Positions 26,071 to 35,092 of a DNA stretch of 64,000 bases are shown piece by piece (within the stretch, counting starts at the first letter, position 1; each line of letters starts with the position of its first letter). Where the stretch lies: assembly GCA_023386955.1 (NCBI GenBank), contig JAEWIS010000030.1, forward strand, positions 62,001 through 126,000, read 5' to 3'. The stretch is from Bacillota bacterium. Lineage in GTDB: Bacteria; Bacillota; Bacilli; Paenibacillales; NBRC-103111. Position numbers and translations under genes: made by a program. The notes beneath the pieces were generated by a model. The model made no database searches and had not been told where the DNA came from. It saw nothing but the letters and a program-made list of their open reading frames with translations.

Positions 26071-26500
26071 TAACGGAAGGGATTTTCCGTTACCGCTTCT
26101 CCGGCGAGGGTATGGACACGAATAACGGAAGGGGTTTTCCGTTAACCCATCCCGTATCCCATGGAAAACCATTGCCCGAGAGAGCTTAGCGGAAGTATGC
26201 TTCCGCTATTCCCCGTGATAATGCTTCTGCCCGGAGATTAACGGAAAATTGCTTCCGTTAACCGGATAAAACACCGGTCCATGCTCCGGCCGGGGTGTCC
26301 GCAAAGAATAAAGCAAGGCTTGCTTCCGCTAACCGGCCCAAACAACCACATATGCGGCAATAGGGTAAGTCTGCTTTCCTTTATTGTTCCTGTTAGGCTC
26401 CAAAACTGGGAAGAATATACGAAATAAGGGAAAATAAGCTTCCCTTATTTCTGGAATTTCCCCATACTTCCTGCAATAGGAGAATTTCGCCTTCCGCTAT
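26071..26500. repeat. Array of eight imperfect hairpin units arranged as four dimers
   Basis: The 840-base gap 25937-26778 has no gene. Units of the form TAACGGAA-N6-TTCCGTTA (22 bases) begin near 26071, 26123, 26187, 26239, 26309, 26361, 26422 and 26475. Steps are 52, 64, 52, 70, 52, 61 and 53, so the units pair at 52-53 bases. Units 1-4 are near-perfect palindromes, 7 is a longer one (AAATAAGGGAA/TTCCCTTATTT), and 5, 6 and 8 are degenerate. Confidence 0.85.
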
Positions 26501-26540
26501 GAACGCTCCTATGCGCCCGCCCAATGTCCTGCCTAATTTA

Positions 26541-26610
26541 CTTTTATGTAACGGCCTTAAGCCCCCGCCTATGTACTCTTATGTAGCGGCCTATGCCCCC
26601 GCCCTATATG
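26541..26610. repeat. Tandem 35-base direct repeat
   Basis: Two adjacent copies begin at 26541 and 26576. Both share a CTTATGTA-type start, then CGGCC and CCCCCGCC with several substitutions. It follows the hairpin array and holds no ORF worth calling. Confidence 0.65.
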
Positions 26611-26728
26611 CCCCCTCCAAAAGCCAGCCCCCCCGGAGAGCTTCTACTGTATGGATGGGGACGGGGGCTTTTTCGGGGGATTTTAAAACAAATCGTGCAT
26701 CTCTCTTATATAAATCGCTGGGGGGAGT

Positions 26729-26737
26729 TGGTACTAT
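26729..26737 (+). promoter_or_regulatory. Extended -10 promoter of the importer 3 binding-protein gene
   Basis: TGGTACTAT (TGn plus TACTAT) lies 42 bases before the ATG at 26779. No good -35 is visible, consistent with activation by a YesN- or AraC-type regulator. Confidence 0.5.
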
Positions 26738-26778
26738 AGGATCATGAAAGGCCATTAAGAATATCTGGAGGGGTAAAA

Positions 26779-28119
26779 ATGAATGGATGGAAGCGCTCTC
26801 TGGCTGTGCTGGCTTCAACAGCCGCCTTGGCGGGAACGCTGGTTGGCTGCGGCGGAACCGATGACAAAAATGCTGCAAGCAGCGCAGCACCAACCGCTGC
26901 GGCATCGGCAGCCGCAACCGCAACCGCTGCGCCAACGGCTTCGGCCCAGCCGGTAAAGCTGAGAATTATGTGGTGGGGCGCCCAGAACCGCCATGATGCC
27001 ACCTTGAAGGCACTTGAGCTGTATACCAAAAACAACCCCAATGTGACCTTCGAGCCGGAATATTCGGGTATGGACGGTTATCTGGATAAGCTGTCCACCC
27101 AGGCGGCTGCCAATAATGCCCCCGACATTGTTCAGCTTGATCCGGGCTGGACCCCCGACTGGGCCGCACGCAAGCAGCTGGCGGAGCTGACTCCGGCGGT
27201 GGATGTAAGCAAGTTTGACCCCAAGCTGATGGCAGGGGGACAGGCCGGAGGCAAACAATACGGGATTCCGCTGGGATCGGTTGCCTTCGGGATGATCTAC
27301 GACAAAGCGGCCATGGATAAGCTGGCCATCAAGAACCCGGCCAACGGCTGGTCCTGGGATGATTTCTTCGCCCTGGCCAAGGATTCCAAAGCCAAGCTGC
27401 CCAGCGGCACCTACTTCACCAAGGATTACGGCGGCAACTATTTCGTCTATTCCGCTTACCAATACGCCAAAGGTAAGGGTCCGGTAGTCTCCACCGACGG
27501 CAAGTTCCATGTGGATCAGGCTACATTCCTGGAATGGACCAAGAAATTCGAGGAGCTGCGCAAGGATGGGCTGGTTCCCCCGGCCGATGTGAATGCATCG
27601 GATAAGGAGAATGATCCCAAGCTGGACCTGCTGGTGAACGGCAAGGTGCTGGTACGTTACTGCTTCTCCAGCGGTTATGCCACCTATGACAGCCTGAAGA
27701 AAGGCGCGTATGCACTGACCACCATGCCCCGTTCCACTGAGGCAGGCGGCTGGCTGAAGCCTTCCATGTATCTGGCGGTTACGGCAAGCTCCAAGAAGCA
27801 GGAGGAAGCGAAAAAGTTCGTCAACTGGTTTGTGAATGATCCCGAAGCAGCCAAGATCCTGACTACTGTCCGCGGTCTGCCCGCGAACAAGGAAATGGCC
27901 AGCCTGCTGGAGTCCAACCTGGGCGATGCGGACAAAATTGGCCTGGGACTTCTCCGGGCAACGGAAAAAGACGGCCAAACCTGGGATTCCACCAGCGGCT
28001 GGACCAACTTCATCGACAAGGATTGGACCCTGGTGGGAGACCAGCTGACCTTCGGCAAGATTACACCGGAGCAAGCCTTTGACCAGCTGAAATCCGCAGC
28101 CAAATCCTACGAAAAATAA
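26779..28119 (+). CDS. Extracellular sugar-binding lipoprotein (importer 3)
   Basis: A 446-residue type 1 solute-binding lipoprotein. The signal sequence ends in the lipobox LVGC (Cys24), followed by an unusually long Ala/Thr-rich tether to ~residue 55. The mature domain starts VKLRIMWWGAQNRHDATLKA, typical of UgpB-type CUT1 binding proteins. The ATG at 26779 follows GGAGGGG. Its own promoter is visible. The matching permeases lie 3.2 kb downstream (31330-33125), separated by an opposite-strand AraC gene and a probable glycosidase, an uncommon arrangement. The assignment to importer 3 rests on this being the only unpaired binding protein nearby. Confidence 0.92.
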   Translation: MNGWKRSLAVLASTAALAGTLVGCGGTDDKNAASSAAPTAAASAAATATAAPTASAQPVKLRIMWWGAQNRHDATLKALELYTKNNPNVTFEPEYSGMDGYLDKLSTQAAANNAPDIVQLDPGWTPDWAARKQLAELTPAVDVSKFDPKLMAGGQAGGKQYGIPLGSVAFGMIYDKAAMDKLAIKNPANGWSWDDFFALAKDSKAKLPSGTYFTKDYGGNYFVYSAYQYAKGKGPVVSTDGKFHVDQATFLEWTKKFEELRKDGLVPPADVNASDKENDPKLDLLVNGKVLVRYCFSSGYATYDSLKKGAYALTTMPRSTEAGGWLKPSMYLAVTASSKKQEEAKKFVNWFVNDPEAAKILTTVRGLPANKEMASLLESNLGDADKIGLGLLRATEKDGQTWDSTSGWTNFIDKDWTLVGDQLTFGKITPEQAFDQLKSAAKSYEK

Positions 28120-28128
28120 ACGAAAAAC

Positions 28129-28166
28129 GCCGGAGCGGGAAATTGACGCTTCGGTTATTTGTTTTC
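28129..28166 (+). terminator. Weak terminator between convergent genes
   Basis: GCCGGAGCG pairs with CGCTTCGGT (two G-T or mismatched positions), followed by TATTTGTTTT. It separates the binding-protein gene from the convergent AraC gene, which ends at 28173. Confidence 0.45.
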
Positions 28167-28172
28167 ACACAC

Positions 28173-29030
28173 CTATTCCGCCGGTCCCTTCATTTTCCTG
28201 GCGTATTTGCCGGGAGACGTCCCGGCAAGCTTGGTGAAGCTGCGGATGAAATTGGAATAATCGGCAAAGCCCGATTGATAACATGTCTCCGACAGACTCA
28301 GTCCTTCGCTCAGACAAGTCTTGGCTAGCGCCACACGCCTGTCCAGAATATAGGAGCGGAGCGTCAGGCCCGTATGTTTCTTAAACTGCCTGCTGATGTA
28401 AGTGCCGTTCAGGTAGAAGGCCTCGCTTAGACTCTCCAGGCTGATATCCTCATGCAAATGGGCTTCGATGTAATCCATGGTGTTGCGCACCAGCTCCGGC
28501 ATAATATCGTCCGCATGGAAGGTGGTGCTCTGGAAAACAGCGTTGATGAGCACCATAAGCTGGCTTACGGCAGCGTTGATGCCCACATCCGCCCCGTAGG
28601 CTCCGGAATGAATAAGCTGCTCCAGCATACCGGTATAACCCAGGAACTGCCGCATCCGGTTTTCGTCCAAATGGACAATGTTGCTTTTTCCCTTGGGCCT
28701 ATAGTCGAAGCAGTGGGACAGGTTTGTAGCCGGGGTGGAAAGACGGTTCAGATACGATTTGTGCAGATTGATGGTAATCCGTTCATACTCCGAATTGTCC
28801 AGGTTGTAGGAGCGGTGCATTTCCTCGGGGGTCAGGATAATAAGATCGCCGGGTTTTAGGCGGTAGCATTGATTCTCCACATAGAAATGGATATTCCCGC
28901 GGAGAAAAAAATAAATCTCGTAAGCATTATGCCGGTGGTAAAAGGTTCCCTGATTGCAGGTGGTGACCCGGTGAAGATAAAGAAGCTCCCGGCCGATAGG
29001 ATCATACAGAAAATCATGATCGCCGCTCAT
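28173..29030 (-). CDS. AraC family transcriptional regulator, cupin type
   Basis: A 285-residue cytoplasmic regulator. Residues ~15-100 form the cupin (YHRHNAYEIYFFLRGNIHFY, KPGDLIILTPEEMHRS). Residues ~185-285 form the AraC DNA-binding domain (LNGTYISRQFKKHTGLTL, then SGFADYSNFIRSFTK). GGAGG on the minus strand stands six bases before the ATG at 29030; another ATG lies directly before it, and a longer reading from 29090 lacks a ribosome site. It is divergent from the unrecognised glycosidase gene at 29156, with ~125 bases between, so that gene is its most likely target. Confidence 0.9.
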   Translation of the reverse strand: MSGDHDFLYDPIGRELLYLHRVTTCNQGTFYHRHNAYEIYFFLRGNIHFYVENQCYRLKPGDLIILTPEEMHRSYNLDNSEYERITINLHKSYLNRLSTPATNLSHCFDYRPKGKSNIVHLDENRMRQFLGYTGMLEQLIHSGAYGADVGINAAVSQLMVLINAVFQSTTFHADDIMPELVRNTMDYIEAHLHEDISLESLSEAFYLNGTYISRQFKKHTGLTLRSYILDRRVALAKTCLSEGLSLSETCYQSGFADYSNFIRSFTKLAGTSPGKYARKMKGPAE

Positions 29031-29155
29031 CATGGCCCTCCATATCTGTTCGCGCAATAATAACTGCAAGAAGCGCAATGAAAACAGCATCAGCTTATTC
29101 TAAAATGAATTTATCTTACCACTGAATAAAGTTGGTGGCAATATTGGAGGTTATT

Positions 29156-31147
29156 ATGGACTTGATTCTCACTGCAAGAAGCCAAGGGCAGGACCAGTCG
29201 GAATATACCGGGCTAACCGGTCATGGATTAAGCCCGTCCATTCATATTGCCGGAGGCACAGGAGGCCCCCAGGACCCGTACCGTGCAGATATTACGATCC
29301 GGAATGAGGCCGGCGCTGAGTGGGCGGGGGTGATTCATGTGGAGCTGCCCTTCGCCAAAACCAGCCCGCGTTTTTTCCTGCCTTCCTTCATGTACGGAAC
29401 TAACCGCGGGGAGGCGCCTCTTCATGTGCCCAAGGAGTTCCCACGTTTGCGGGAAGGGAATCCGTCCCGTCCGGCTTCCCCCTGGTGGATGGTGCGAAGC
29501 GACCGGCTTTCCCATCCGGCGGCTTTTGCCTATGACAGCGGTATGGTCTACGGACTTTGCGCCAGCCCGTATTTTATCCGCAGTGAAGGCGCAATACGGC
29601 AGTGGAGGCCCGATGAAGAGGGGGATTTTTACCAGTACGGGGGTTACAGCTGCTCCATCGCCAAAGGTACGGTGGGTTATACTCTTGGCTACGAAAATGC
29701 CCCTTGGCTGTTCATCAAGGCAACACTGGTTAAGGAACGTGCACCTCTTGCTGACAATTGCTTCGGGCTGGAGCCGGGTGAAGCTGTAACCTTTGGTATG
29801 CTGCTGTACGCGTATGGGGCGGAATCCGAATTGGGCGTAAATGCTGCTCTTCAGAACATTTATTACCTGTACCACCAAAACCCGCGTCAGGGGGCGGAGC
29901 CGGAAACAGCAGTTGCCGATCTGGCGGGGGCGGTGCATCAATACGCCTGGCTGCCTGGGGAAAAAAGCTATTCGGGCTTTGTCATTAAGGATGAAGCAGC
30001 TCCCGGCGGGTACCGGTACAACAAGATCTTTTCTCTTACCTGGACCAATGGGCTGTCCGTGGCCGTTCCCCTTCTGATGGCATCCCACAGGCTCGGGCAG
30101 GAGCCAATGCGGCGCCAGGCGCTGGCCTTTATTGAAGAAGTGGTGGAGCATTCCCTGAACCCCGCCACAGGGCTGCCCTTCGAAACGTACAGCAACGGCC
30201 AATGGTCCAACCACGGCTGGTGGTTTGACGGCATGCACACACCGGGCCATACCTCATATCTGGCTGGACAGGCTATGTATTACCTTCTCAAGGCATATGA
30301 ATACGAGCAGCGGTTTGCGGGGATCGTTCATGAGAACTGGCTGGTGTTCGCCACCCGGGTGCTCCAGCGGCTTGAGGGCACTCAGAATGCGGATCATGAA
30401 TATCCCTATATTCTGTCCGAAAAAACCGGAGCCGGTCTGGAGTATGATGCCTTCTGCGGCACCTGGGCAATGGCAGCTATAGCGTACTGGAGCTGGCTCA
30501 CCGGCGACAGAACTCACCTGGACAGCCTGAAGCAAAGCGAGGCGCATTATTATCATGCCTATGTAAGACGGATGGAATGCTACGGAGCCCCGTTGGATGC
30601 CGACAAGGCAGTGGATTCGGAGGGGATTCTGGCGTACATCAAGGCGCTGCGTTATCTTCATGCCATAACCGGTGAGCCGGTGTATCTGGAGCATATGCGG
30701 GCTGCCTTGGATTACGAGTTTACCTTCAAATTCTGCTACAACTCCCCGGTGAAGGTGCCGCCATTAAGCACACTTGGGTGGTCCAGCTGCGGAGGAAGCG
30801 TCACCTCCACCGCCAACCCCCATATTCATCCCATGTCCAGCAATGTGGTGGACGAGATGCTGTATTATGCGGAGCAGACCGGTGATGCTTACGTCCGGGA
30901 CCGGATGCTGGATACCGCTGCTTGGGGCTGCCAAACCTATAACCGGTATGATATGGAATTTGATTACGGCAAAAAAGGCTGGATGTCCGAACGGTTCTGC
31001 CATTCTGAAGGGCTGGTAACGGAAACCTACGCCGACGGCTCTCCCGCCAGCACCTGGTTCGCCCTGATGCCGTGGGCCAGCGGCTGCATTATTGAAAGCC
31101 TGGCAGGCGATTATTGGGAGCGGGGATCGGAAAAGCATGATCGGTGA
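29156..31147 (+). CDS. Unrecognised large cytoplasmic protein, probable novel (alpha/alpha)-barrel glycosidase or lyase
   Basis: A 663-residue protein with no signal peptide. I cannot assign it to a named family. Residues ~1-235 look beta-rich (alternating hydrophobic strands, many Gly/Pro turns). Residues ~250-655 are helical with repeated Trp/Tyr/His-rich turns typical of an alpha/alpha toroid, as in GH88, GH105 and GH127-like enzymes. Candidate catalytic blocks are WSNHGWWFDGMHTPGHTSYL, EYDAFCGTWAM, DSEGILAYIKAL and ERFCHSEGLVTETYADGS. The ATG at 29156 has TTGGAGG five bases before it. It lies between the binding protein and the permeases of importer 3 and diverges from an AraC regulator, so it probably processes the importer 3 substrate. 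A terminator follows. Confidence 0.75.
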   Translation: MDLILTARSQGQDQSEYTGLTGHGLSPSIHIAGGTGGPQDPYRADITIRNEAGAEWAGVIHVELPFAKTSPRFFLPSFMYGTNRGEAPLHVPKEFPRLREGNPSRPASPWWMVRSDRLSHPAAFAYDSGMVYGLCASPYFIRSEGAIRQWRPDEEGDFYQYGGYSCSIAKGTVGYTLGYENAPWLFIKATLVKERAPLADNCFGLEPGEAVTFGMLLYAYGAESELGVNAALQNIYYLYHQNPRQGAEPETAVADLAGAVHQYAWLPGEKSYSGFVIKDEAAPGGYRYNKIFSLTWTNGLSVAVPLLMASHRLGQEPMRRQALAFIEEVVEHSLNPATGLPFETYSNGQWSNHGWWFDGMHTPGHTSYLAGQAMYYLLKAYEYEQRFAGIVHENWLVFATRVLQRLEGTQNADHEYPYILSEKTGAGLEYDAFCGTWAMAAIAYWSWLTGDRTHLDSLKQSEAHYYHAYVRRMECYGAPLDADKAVDSEGILAYIKALRYLHAITGEPVYLEHMRAALDYEFTFKFCYNSPVKVPPLSTLGWSSCGGSVTSTANPHIHPMSSNVVDEMLYYAEQTGDAYVRDRMLDTAAWGCQTYNRYDMEFDYGKKGWMSERFCHSEGLVTETYADGSPASTWFALMPWASGCIIESLAGDYWERGSEKHDR

Positions 31148-31180
31148 TGAGACCGGACGCCTGATTTAGGCCTGATTCGC

Positions 31181-31220
31181 AAAAGGAAGGGACGGCTGCG
31201 GCCGCTCTTTCTTTTTTTTC
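31181..31220 (+). terminator. Intrinsic terminator after the unrecognised glycosidase
   Basis: The purine-rich AAAGGAAGGG-CGGC arm pairs with GCCG-CTCTTTCTTT across a three-base loop. The right arm runs into eight T residues. Confidence 0.7.
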
Positions 31221-31329
31221 GTTAAATAGTGAAATAATTCGATGATTTGCCTACTTTAGGACGGGAGGAGGGGTTTATATAATGAAGCTATAAAACAAGA
31301 TTTTGAGGAAAGTGCAGAGGTGATCTTGC

Positions 31330-32286
31330 TTGAACCAATCCACAGCTACAGCCGCCAACGCCGCTGCTGTCAAGAAGAAACGCAGATTTCTGAACCGCTG
31401 GGAGGCGCCAGTGGCCGGGTACCTGTTTATTGCCCCCTGGCTCATCGGTTTCCTGGGTTTGACGGCGTATCCCATGTTCCTGTCCCTATATTATTCGTTT
31501 ACCAATTACACGCTGCTGGAGCCGATGAAGTGGGTGGGTGTGGACAACTATACCCGGATATTCACGGATGATACCCGGTTCACCACCTCCGTCCGGGTCA
31601 CCTTCCAATATGTGCTGGCATCGGTGCCCCTGAAGCTGGTGGCTGCCTTATTGGTTGCGGTGGTTCTCAACAAGGCCATCCGGGGATTGTCAGTATACCG
31701 CACGGCGATTTATTTCCCCTCGCTCATCGGCGGAAGCATTGCCGTTTCCATTCTGTGGCGCAATATCTTTGGAGTTGACGGGATTTTTAACGAGATTCTG
31801 GGCACCTTCGGCATTCAGGGGAGGGGATGGATCACCAGCCCCGGCACGGCATTATGGACGCTGATCCTCTTGACCGTGTGGCAGTTCGGCTCCGCGATGG
31901 TGATTTTTTTGGCCGGACTGAAGCAGATTCCCAATGACTTATATGAGGCTTCATCCGTGGATGGCGCCAACAAGCTTACCCAGTTCTTCAAGATTACGCT
32001 GCCCATGCTGTCGCCGATTATTTACTTCAATCTGATTATGGGCGTCATCAACTCCTTCCAGATGTTCACCTCGGCCTTCGTGATTACCAACGGCGGTCCT
32101 ATGAACTCCACCTACGTGTATGCGCTGTATCTCTACGAACGCGCCTTCAGCCGTTATCAGCTGGGTTATGCGTCTGCACTGGCGTGGGTGATGCTGGCAA
32201 TGATCGTGGTGGTAGCCGTCATTATTGCAGGGACCTCCAGGTATTGGGTCTTCTACGAAACGGAAACAGGGAGGAAGTCCAAATGA
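31330..32286 (+). CDS. ABC sugar importer permease, MalF/UgpA type (importer 3)
   Basis: A 318-residue CUT1 permease with six membrane helices after a Lys-rich tail. The first helix region reads APVAGYLFIAPWLIGFLGL, and the EAA loop is DLYEASSVDGANKLTQFFK. The start is a TTG at 31330, preceded by AGAGGTGAT. A TATATAAT box lies ~50 bases upstream. Its last four bases overlap the start of the next permease. It is the first of four same-strand genes: permease, permease, kinase, response regulator. Confidence 0.93.
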   Translation: MNQSTATAANAAAVKKKRRFLNRWEAPVAGYLFIAPWLIGFLGLTAYPMFLSLYYSFTNYTLLEPMKWVGVDNYTRIFTDDTRFTTSVRVTFQYVLASVPLKLVAALLVAVVLNKAIRGLSVYRTAIYFPSLIGGSIAVSILWRNIFGVDGIFNEILGTFGIQGRGWITSPGTALWTLILLTVWQFGSAMVIFLAGLKQIPNDLYEASSVDGANKLTQFFKITLPMLSPIIYFNLIMGVINSFQMFTSAFVITNGGPMNSTYVYALYLYERAFSRYQLGYASALAWVMLAMIVVVAVIIAGTSRYWVFYETETGRKSK

Positions 32287-33125
32287 CCAAAACATGGCAT
32301 TCTGTCATCCGGCATACCCTCATGATTGTATTCAGTGCCATTATGGTGTATCCCTTAGTATGGTGGGTTGGGGCCTCGCTGAAATCCAATGAGGAGCTGG
32401 GTTCCCCGGGGATTTTCCCCTCGATACCCAAGTGGAGCAATTTTACCGACGGATGGAATTCCGTTCCCGGACATTCCTTCACCGACTTTTATCTGAACAC
32501 CTTCGGCTTGGAGGCGATGGTTCTTCTGGCAACTCTGCTGTCCACCACTCTGGTGGCCTTCGGATTTGCAAGACTGGACTTTCCCCTGAAGAAGTTCTGG
32601 TTCTCCATTCTGATGATGACGCTGATGATGCCGGGGCAGGTGCTCATTATTCCCCAGTACGCCATGTTCCATCAGCTGGGATGGGTCAACACATATCTTC
32701 CCTTCGTCATTCCCCATCTGGTGGCGGCGGGTACAGGCGGAACCTTCTTCGTATTCCTCCTGATCCAGTTTATCCGGGGGATCCCCAAGGACCTGGATGA
32801 ATCCGCCAAAATTGACGGCTGCTCCTGGTTCGGCATTTATTGGCGGGTGGTGATGCCGCTAACCAAACCGGCTATTGTATCGGTGCTGATCTTCTGCTTC
32901 CTGTGGAACTGGGATGATTTCCTCGGACATCTCCTGTACCTGAACTCCGTGGACAAATATACAGTGGGACTGGCCCTGCGGATGATTAACGACGCCCAAT
33001 CCGCACAACAGTGGGGGCAGCTTTTGGCCATGTCTCTGGTCTCCATTATGCCGGCCACAATAGTCTTTATGTTCCTGCAGCGTTATTTTGTGGAGGGCAT
33101 TGCCACCACGGGAATTAAAGGGTAA
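32283..33125 (+). CDS. ABC sugar importer permease, MalG/UgpE type (importer 3)
   Basis: A 280-residue CUT1 permease with six membrane helices. The EAA loop DLDESAKIDGCSWFGIYW carries a Cys where Ala or Gly is usual. The C-terminus is VEGIATTGIKG. The ATG at 32283 sits in an ATGA overlap with the stop of the first permease and is preceded by GGAGGAAG, so the two are translationally coupled. Two large stem-loops follow before the kinase gene. Confidence 0.93.
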   Translation: MTKTWHSVIRHTLMIVFSAIMVYPLVWWVGASLKSNEELGSPGIFPSIPKWSNFTDGWNSVPGHSFTDFYLNTFGLEAMVLLATLLSTTLVAFGFARLDFPLKKFWFSILMMTLMMPGQVLIIPQYAMFHQLGWVNTYLPFVIPHLVAAGTGGTFFVFLLIQFIRGIPKDLDESAKIDGCSWFGIYWRVVMPLTKPAIVSVLIFCFLWNWDDFLGHLLYLNSVDKYTVGLALRMINDAQSAQQWGQLLAMSLVSIMPATIVFMFLQRYFVEGIATTGIKG

Positions 33126-33158
33126 GATAATCCTGGATAAGTTAACCACGTTAACCAT

Positions 33159-33294
33159 AAACGGTAAAGCCACGAAGTCCCATTCGCAGCTTTACCGTTT
33201 CGTGCACCGTAGAGACTGCGACGAAATAAAGTACCGCTAATTTGCTGACAAAACTCCCAAAACCGTGGAGATTTTATCAGCAAAAGCGGGTACT
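33159..33294 (+). other. Two large consecutive stem-loops at the permease/sensor-kinase junction
   Basis: Hairpin 1: AAACGGTAAAGC (33159-33170) pairs perfectly with GCTTTACCGTTT (33189-33200), with CGAA/TTCG continuing inside. Hairpin 2: AGTACC (33230-33235) pairs with GGTACT (33289-33294); inside it TTTGCTGA (33241-33248) pairs with TCAGCAAA (33277-33284), and CTCC with GGAG closes the top, about 25 pairs in all. Neither has a T tract. The second ends 45 bases before the kinase ATG. Likely roles are RNA processing, stability or controlled read-through. Confidence 0.75.
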
Positions 33295-33339
33295 AATTTC
33301 CTCGCAGCTCTTGAATCATAATCTGGGGAGACTTGCCGG

Positions 33340-35079
33340 ATGACGAATCCCTTCAAGAAATTCCGCATCGACAGCCTGTTTTTCCGCAGCTTTTCCATTC
33401 TGATGATTGCTGTGCTGGCCTGCATCATCTATGTCAGCTACAACATTTCATCCAAAACCCTGGTCGCCACCACCTCCCACTATCAGCAGCAGCTGTTGGA
33501 TGAGCTGAACAACGAGATTACCACCCGGCTTGTGATGATTGAGCAGCTCTCCCTGTCCACCTCACGCGATAACGAAATGATAGCGCTTCTCCGCAACAAT
33601 CAGGACGAATTTGACCGTTACCGCAAAATTGTCAATGTCCAGAATACCCTTGCCAATCTGACCTATTCCATTCCAATTATCCAAGGCATCGATTTGTATA
33701 TGGAGCGTCCGCTAAAGAACGAAGCCAACAGCTACATCCAATTCCAGGATATCCGGGAGCTGGACAAGGAGGGCTGGACCAGATATCTGGACAAAAGTGA
33801 TTCTGCGTGGACGGCGGAGCATGAAATTCCCAGCTTCCAGGGCAATGTGCCGGTGCTGAGCTTCGGACGGAAAATCCTGTTTAATGATACTGCGCTTGTG
33901 GGCGTGGTGGTCATTCATGTGAAGGCCAATGAAATTCGTACCCTGCTTACCGGGCACACCAGCGGCTCCAACCGGATTATGACGGACATGAACGGCCAGG
34001 AGTTCCTCAAGGTTGGCAAAACTCTGGAGCAGATGGAGCTTAGCCAATGGGTCAATATGAAAACGGAGCAATCCGGTTATGTTCATATAAAAGGCAATTC
34101 CCGGATGAAGGATTCCCTCTTGGTGTATTCCAAGCTGGCCAACTCCAACTGGGCTTTGGTGGAGATGACCTCCTGGAGCCAGATCACCTCCGGCAGCGTC
34201 CGGCTGGCTGAGGCTATCAGCATCATCGGTGTTGCAGCGGTGCTGTTGGTATTGGCGCTGACCCTTTATCTGAGCAGACAATTTACCAAACCCATCAAAA
34301 CCCTGGTGCAAGCCATGACTTCCTATTCCCTTGGGGGCAAAAAAGTGAATCTGCCCTCCGATTACCAGAATGAGTTCGGCTATTTATTTGCAGGCTACCG
34401 GAAGCAGAATGAGCGGATTGAGGAGCTGTATGTATCCCTGCAGCGCCGGTATGAGCAGCAGCGGAAGGCGGAGATCAAGGCCCTCCAGGCGAACATCAAC
34501 CCCCACTTCCTGTATAACATGCTGGACCAGCTGAACTGGATGGCTATTGAAGCAGGGCAAAACGAGCTGAGCCGGATTCTGGAGCTGATGGGACAGATGT
34601 TCCGCATCGGGCTGTCCAACGGGGACAGCTTCATCACCGTGGAGAAGGAGCTGGAGCATATTACCTGCTATCTGAAGATTCAGCAGCTCCGTTGGGGGGA
34701 AGGGCTTGATTATTCCATAGAAGCTCCGCCAGAGGTGCTGGAGCTGTATATCCCCAAGCTGACGCTGCAGCCCTTTGTGGAAAATTCCATTGTGCACGGC
34801 TTTAATGCCAGGCTGACGGGAAATGTGCAAATCCGGATCAGCCGCCAGGAAGAGGCGCTTCAGATTCTCCTTTTGGATGACGGCATCGGGCTGAAGCAGG
34901 GGGCAGAGAACCCGAAGAAACGCCATACTGGCGGTTATGGACTGCGCAATGTCAAGGAACGGATTGCCGGATATTTCGGGGACGGCTACAGTGTGGCTTT
35001 GACAGAGCGCGAAGAAGGGGGAACCCGGGCAGAGATTCTGCTCCCTTTGCTGGCGGAGCCCCCAGTCAAGGAAATGTGA
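33340..35079 (+). CDS. YesM-type sensor histidine kinase (system B)
   Basis: A 579-residue membrane kinase: transmembrane helix ~14-32, extracytoplasmic sensor, second helix ~294-315, HAMP to ~365. ANINPHFLYNMLDQLNWM puts the phosphoryl-accepting His at 389. The HATPase has PFVENSIVHGFNA and DDGIGL motifs. All catalytic boxes are intact. The ATG at 33340 follows GGGGAGA. It directly follows the importer 3 permeases and is coupled to the response regulator 13 bases downstream, so it probably reports on the importer 3 substrate. Confidence 0.93.
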   Translation: MTNPFKKFRIDSLFFRSFSILMIAVLACIIYVSYNISSKTLVATTSHYQQQLLDELNNEITTRLVMIEQLSLSTSRDNEMIALLRNNQDEFDRYRKIVNVQNTLANLTYSIPIIQGIDLYMERPLKNEANSYIQFQDIRELDKEGWTRYLDKSDSAWTAEHEIPSFQGNVPVLSFGRKILFNDTALVGVVVIHVKANEIRTLLTGHTSGSNRIMTDMNGQEFLKVGKTLEQMELSQWVNMKTEQSGYVHIKGNSRMKDSLLVYSKLANSNWALVEMTSWSQITSGSVRLAEAISIIGVAAVLLVLALTLYLSRQFTKPIKTLVQAMTSYSLGGKKVNLPSDYQNEFGYLFAGYRKQNERIEELYVSLQRRYEQQRKAEIKALQANINPHFLYNMLDQLNWMAIEAGQNELSRILELMGQMFRIGLSNGDSFITVEKELEHITCYLKIQQLRWGEGLDYSIEAPPEVLELYIPKLTLQPFVENSIVHGFNARLTGNVQIRISRQEEALQILLLDDGIGLKQGAENPKKRHTGGYGLRNVKERIAGYFGDGYSVALTEREEGGTRAEILLPLLAEPPVKEM

Positions 35080-35092
35080 GGAGGGAAGGACA

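Noticed and set aside
26071..26500. CRISPR array
   Set aside because: Units are palindromic and variable, spacings alternate 52 and 61-70, spacers are not of constant size and no cas gene is present.
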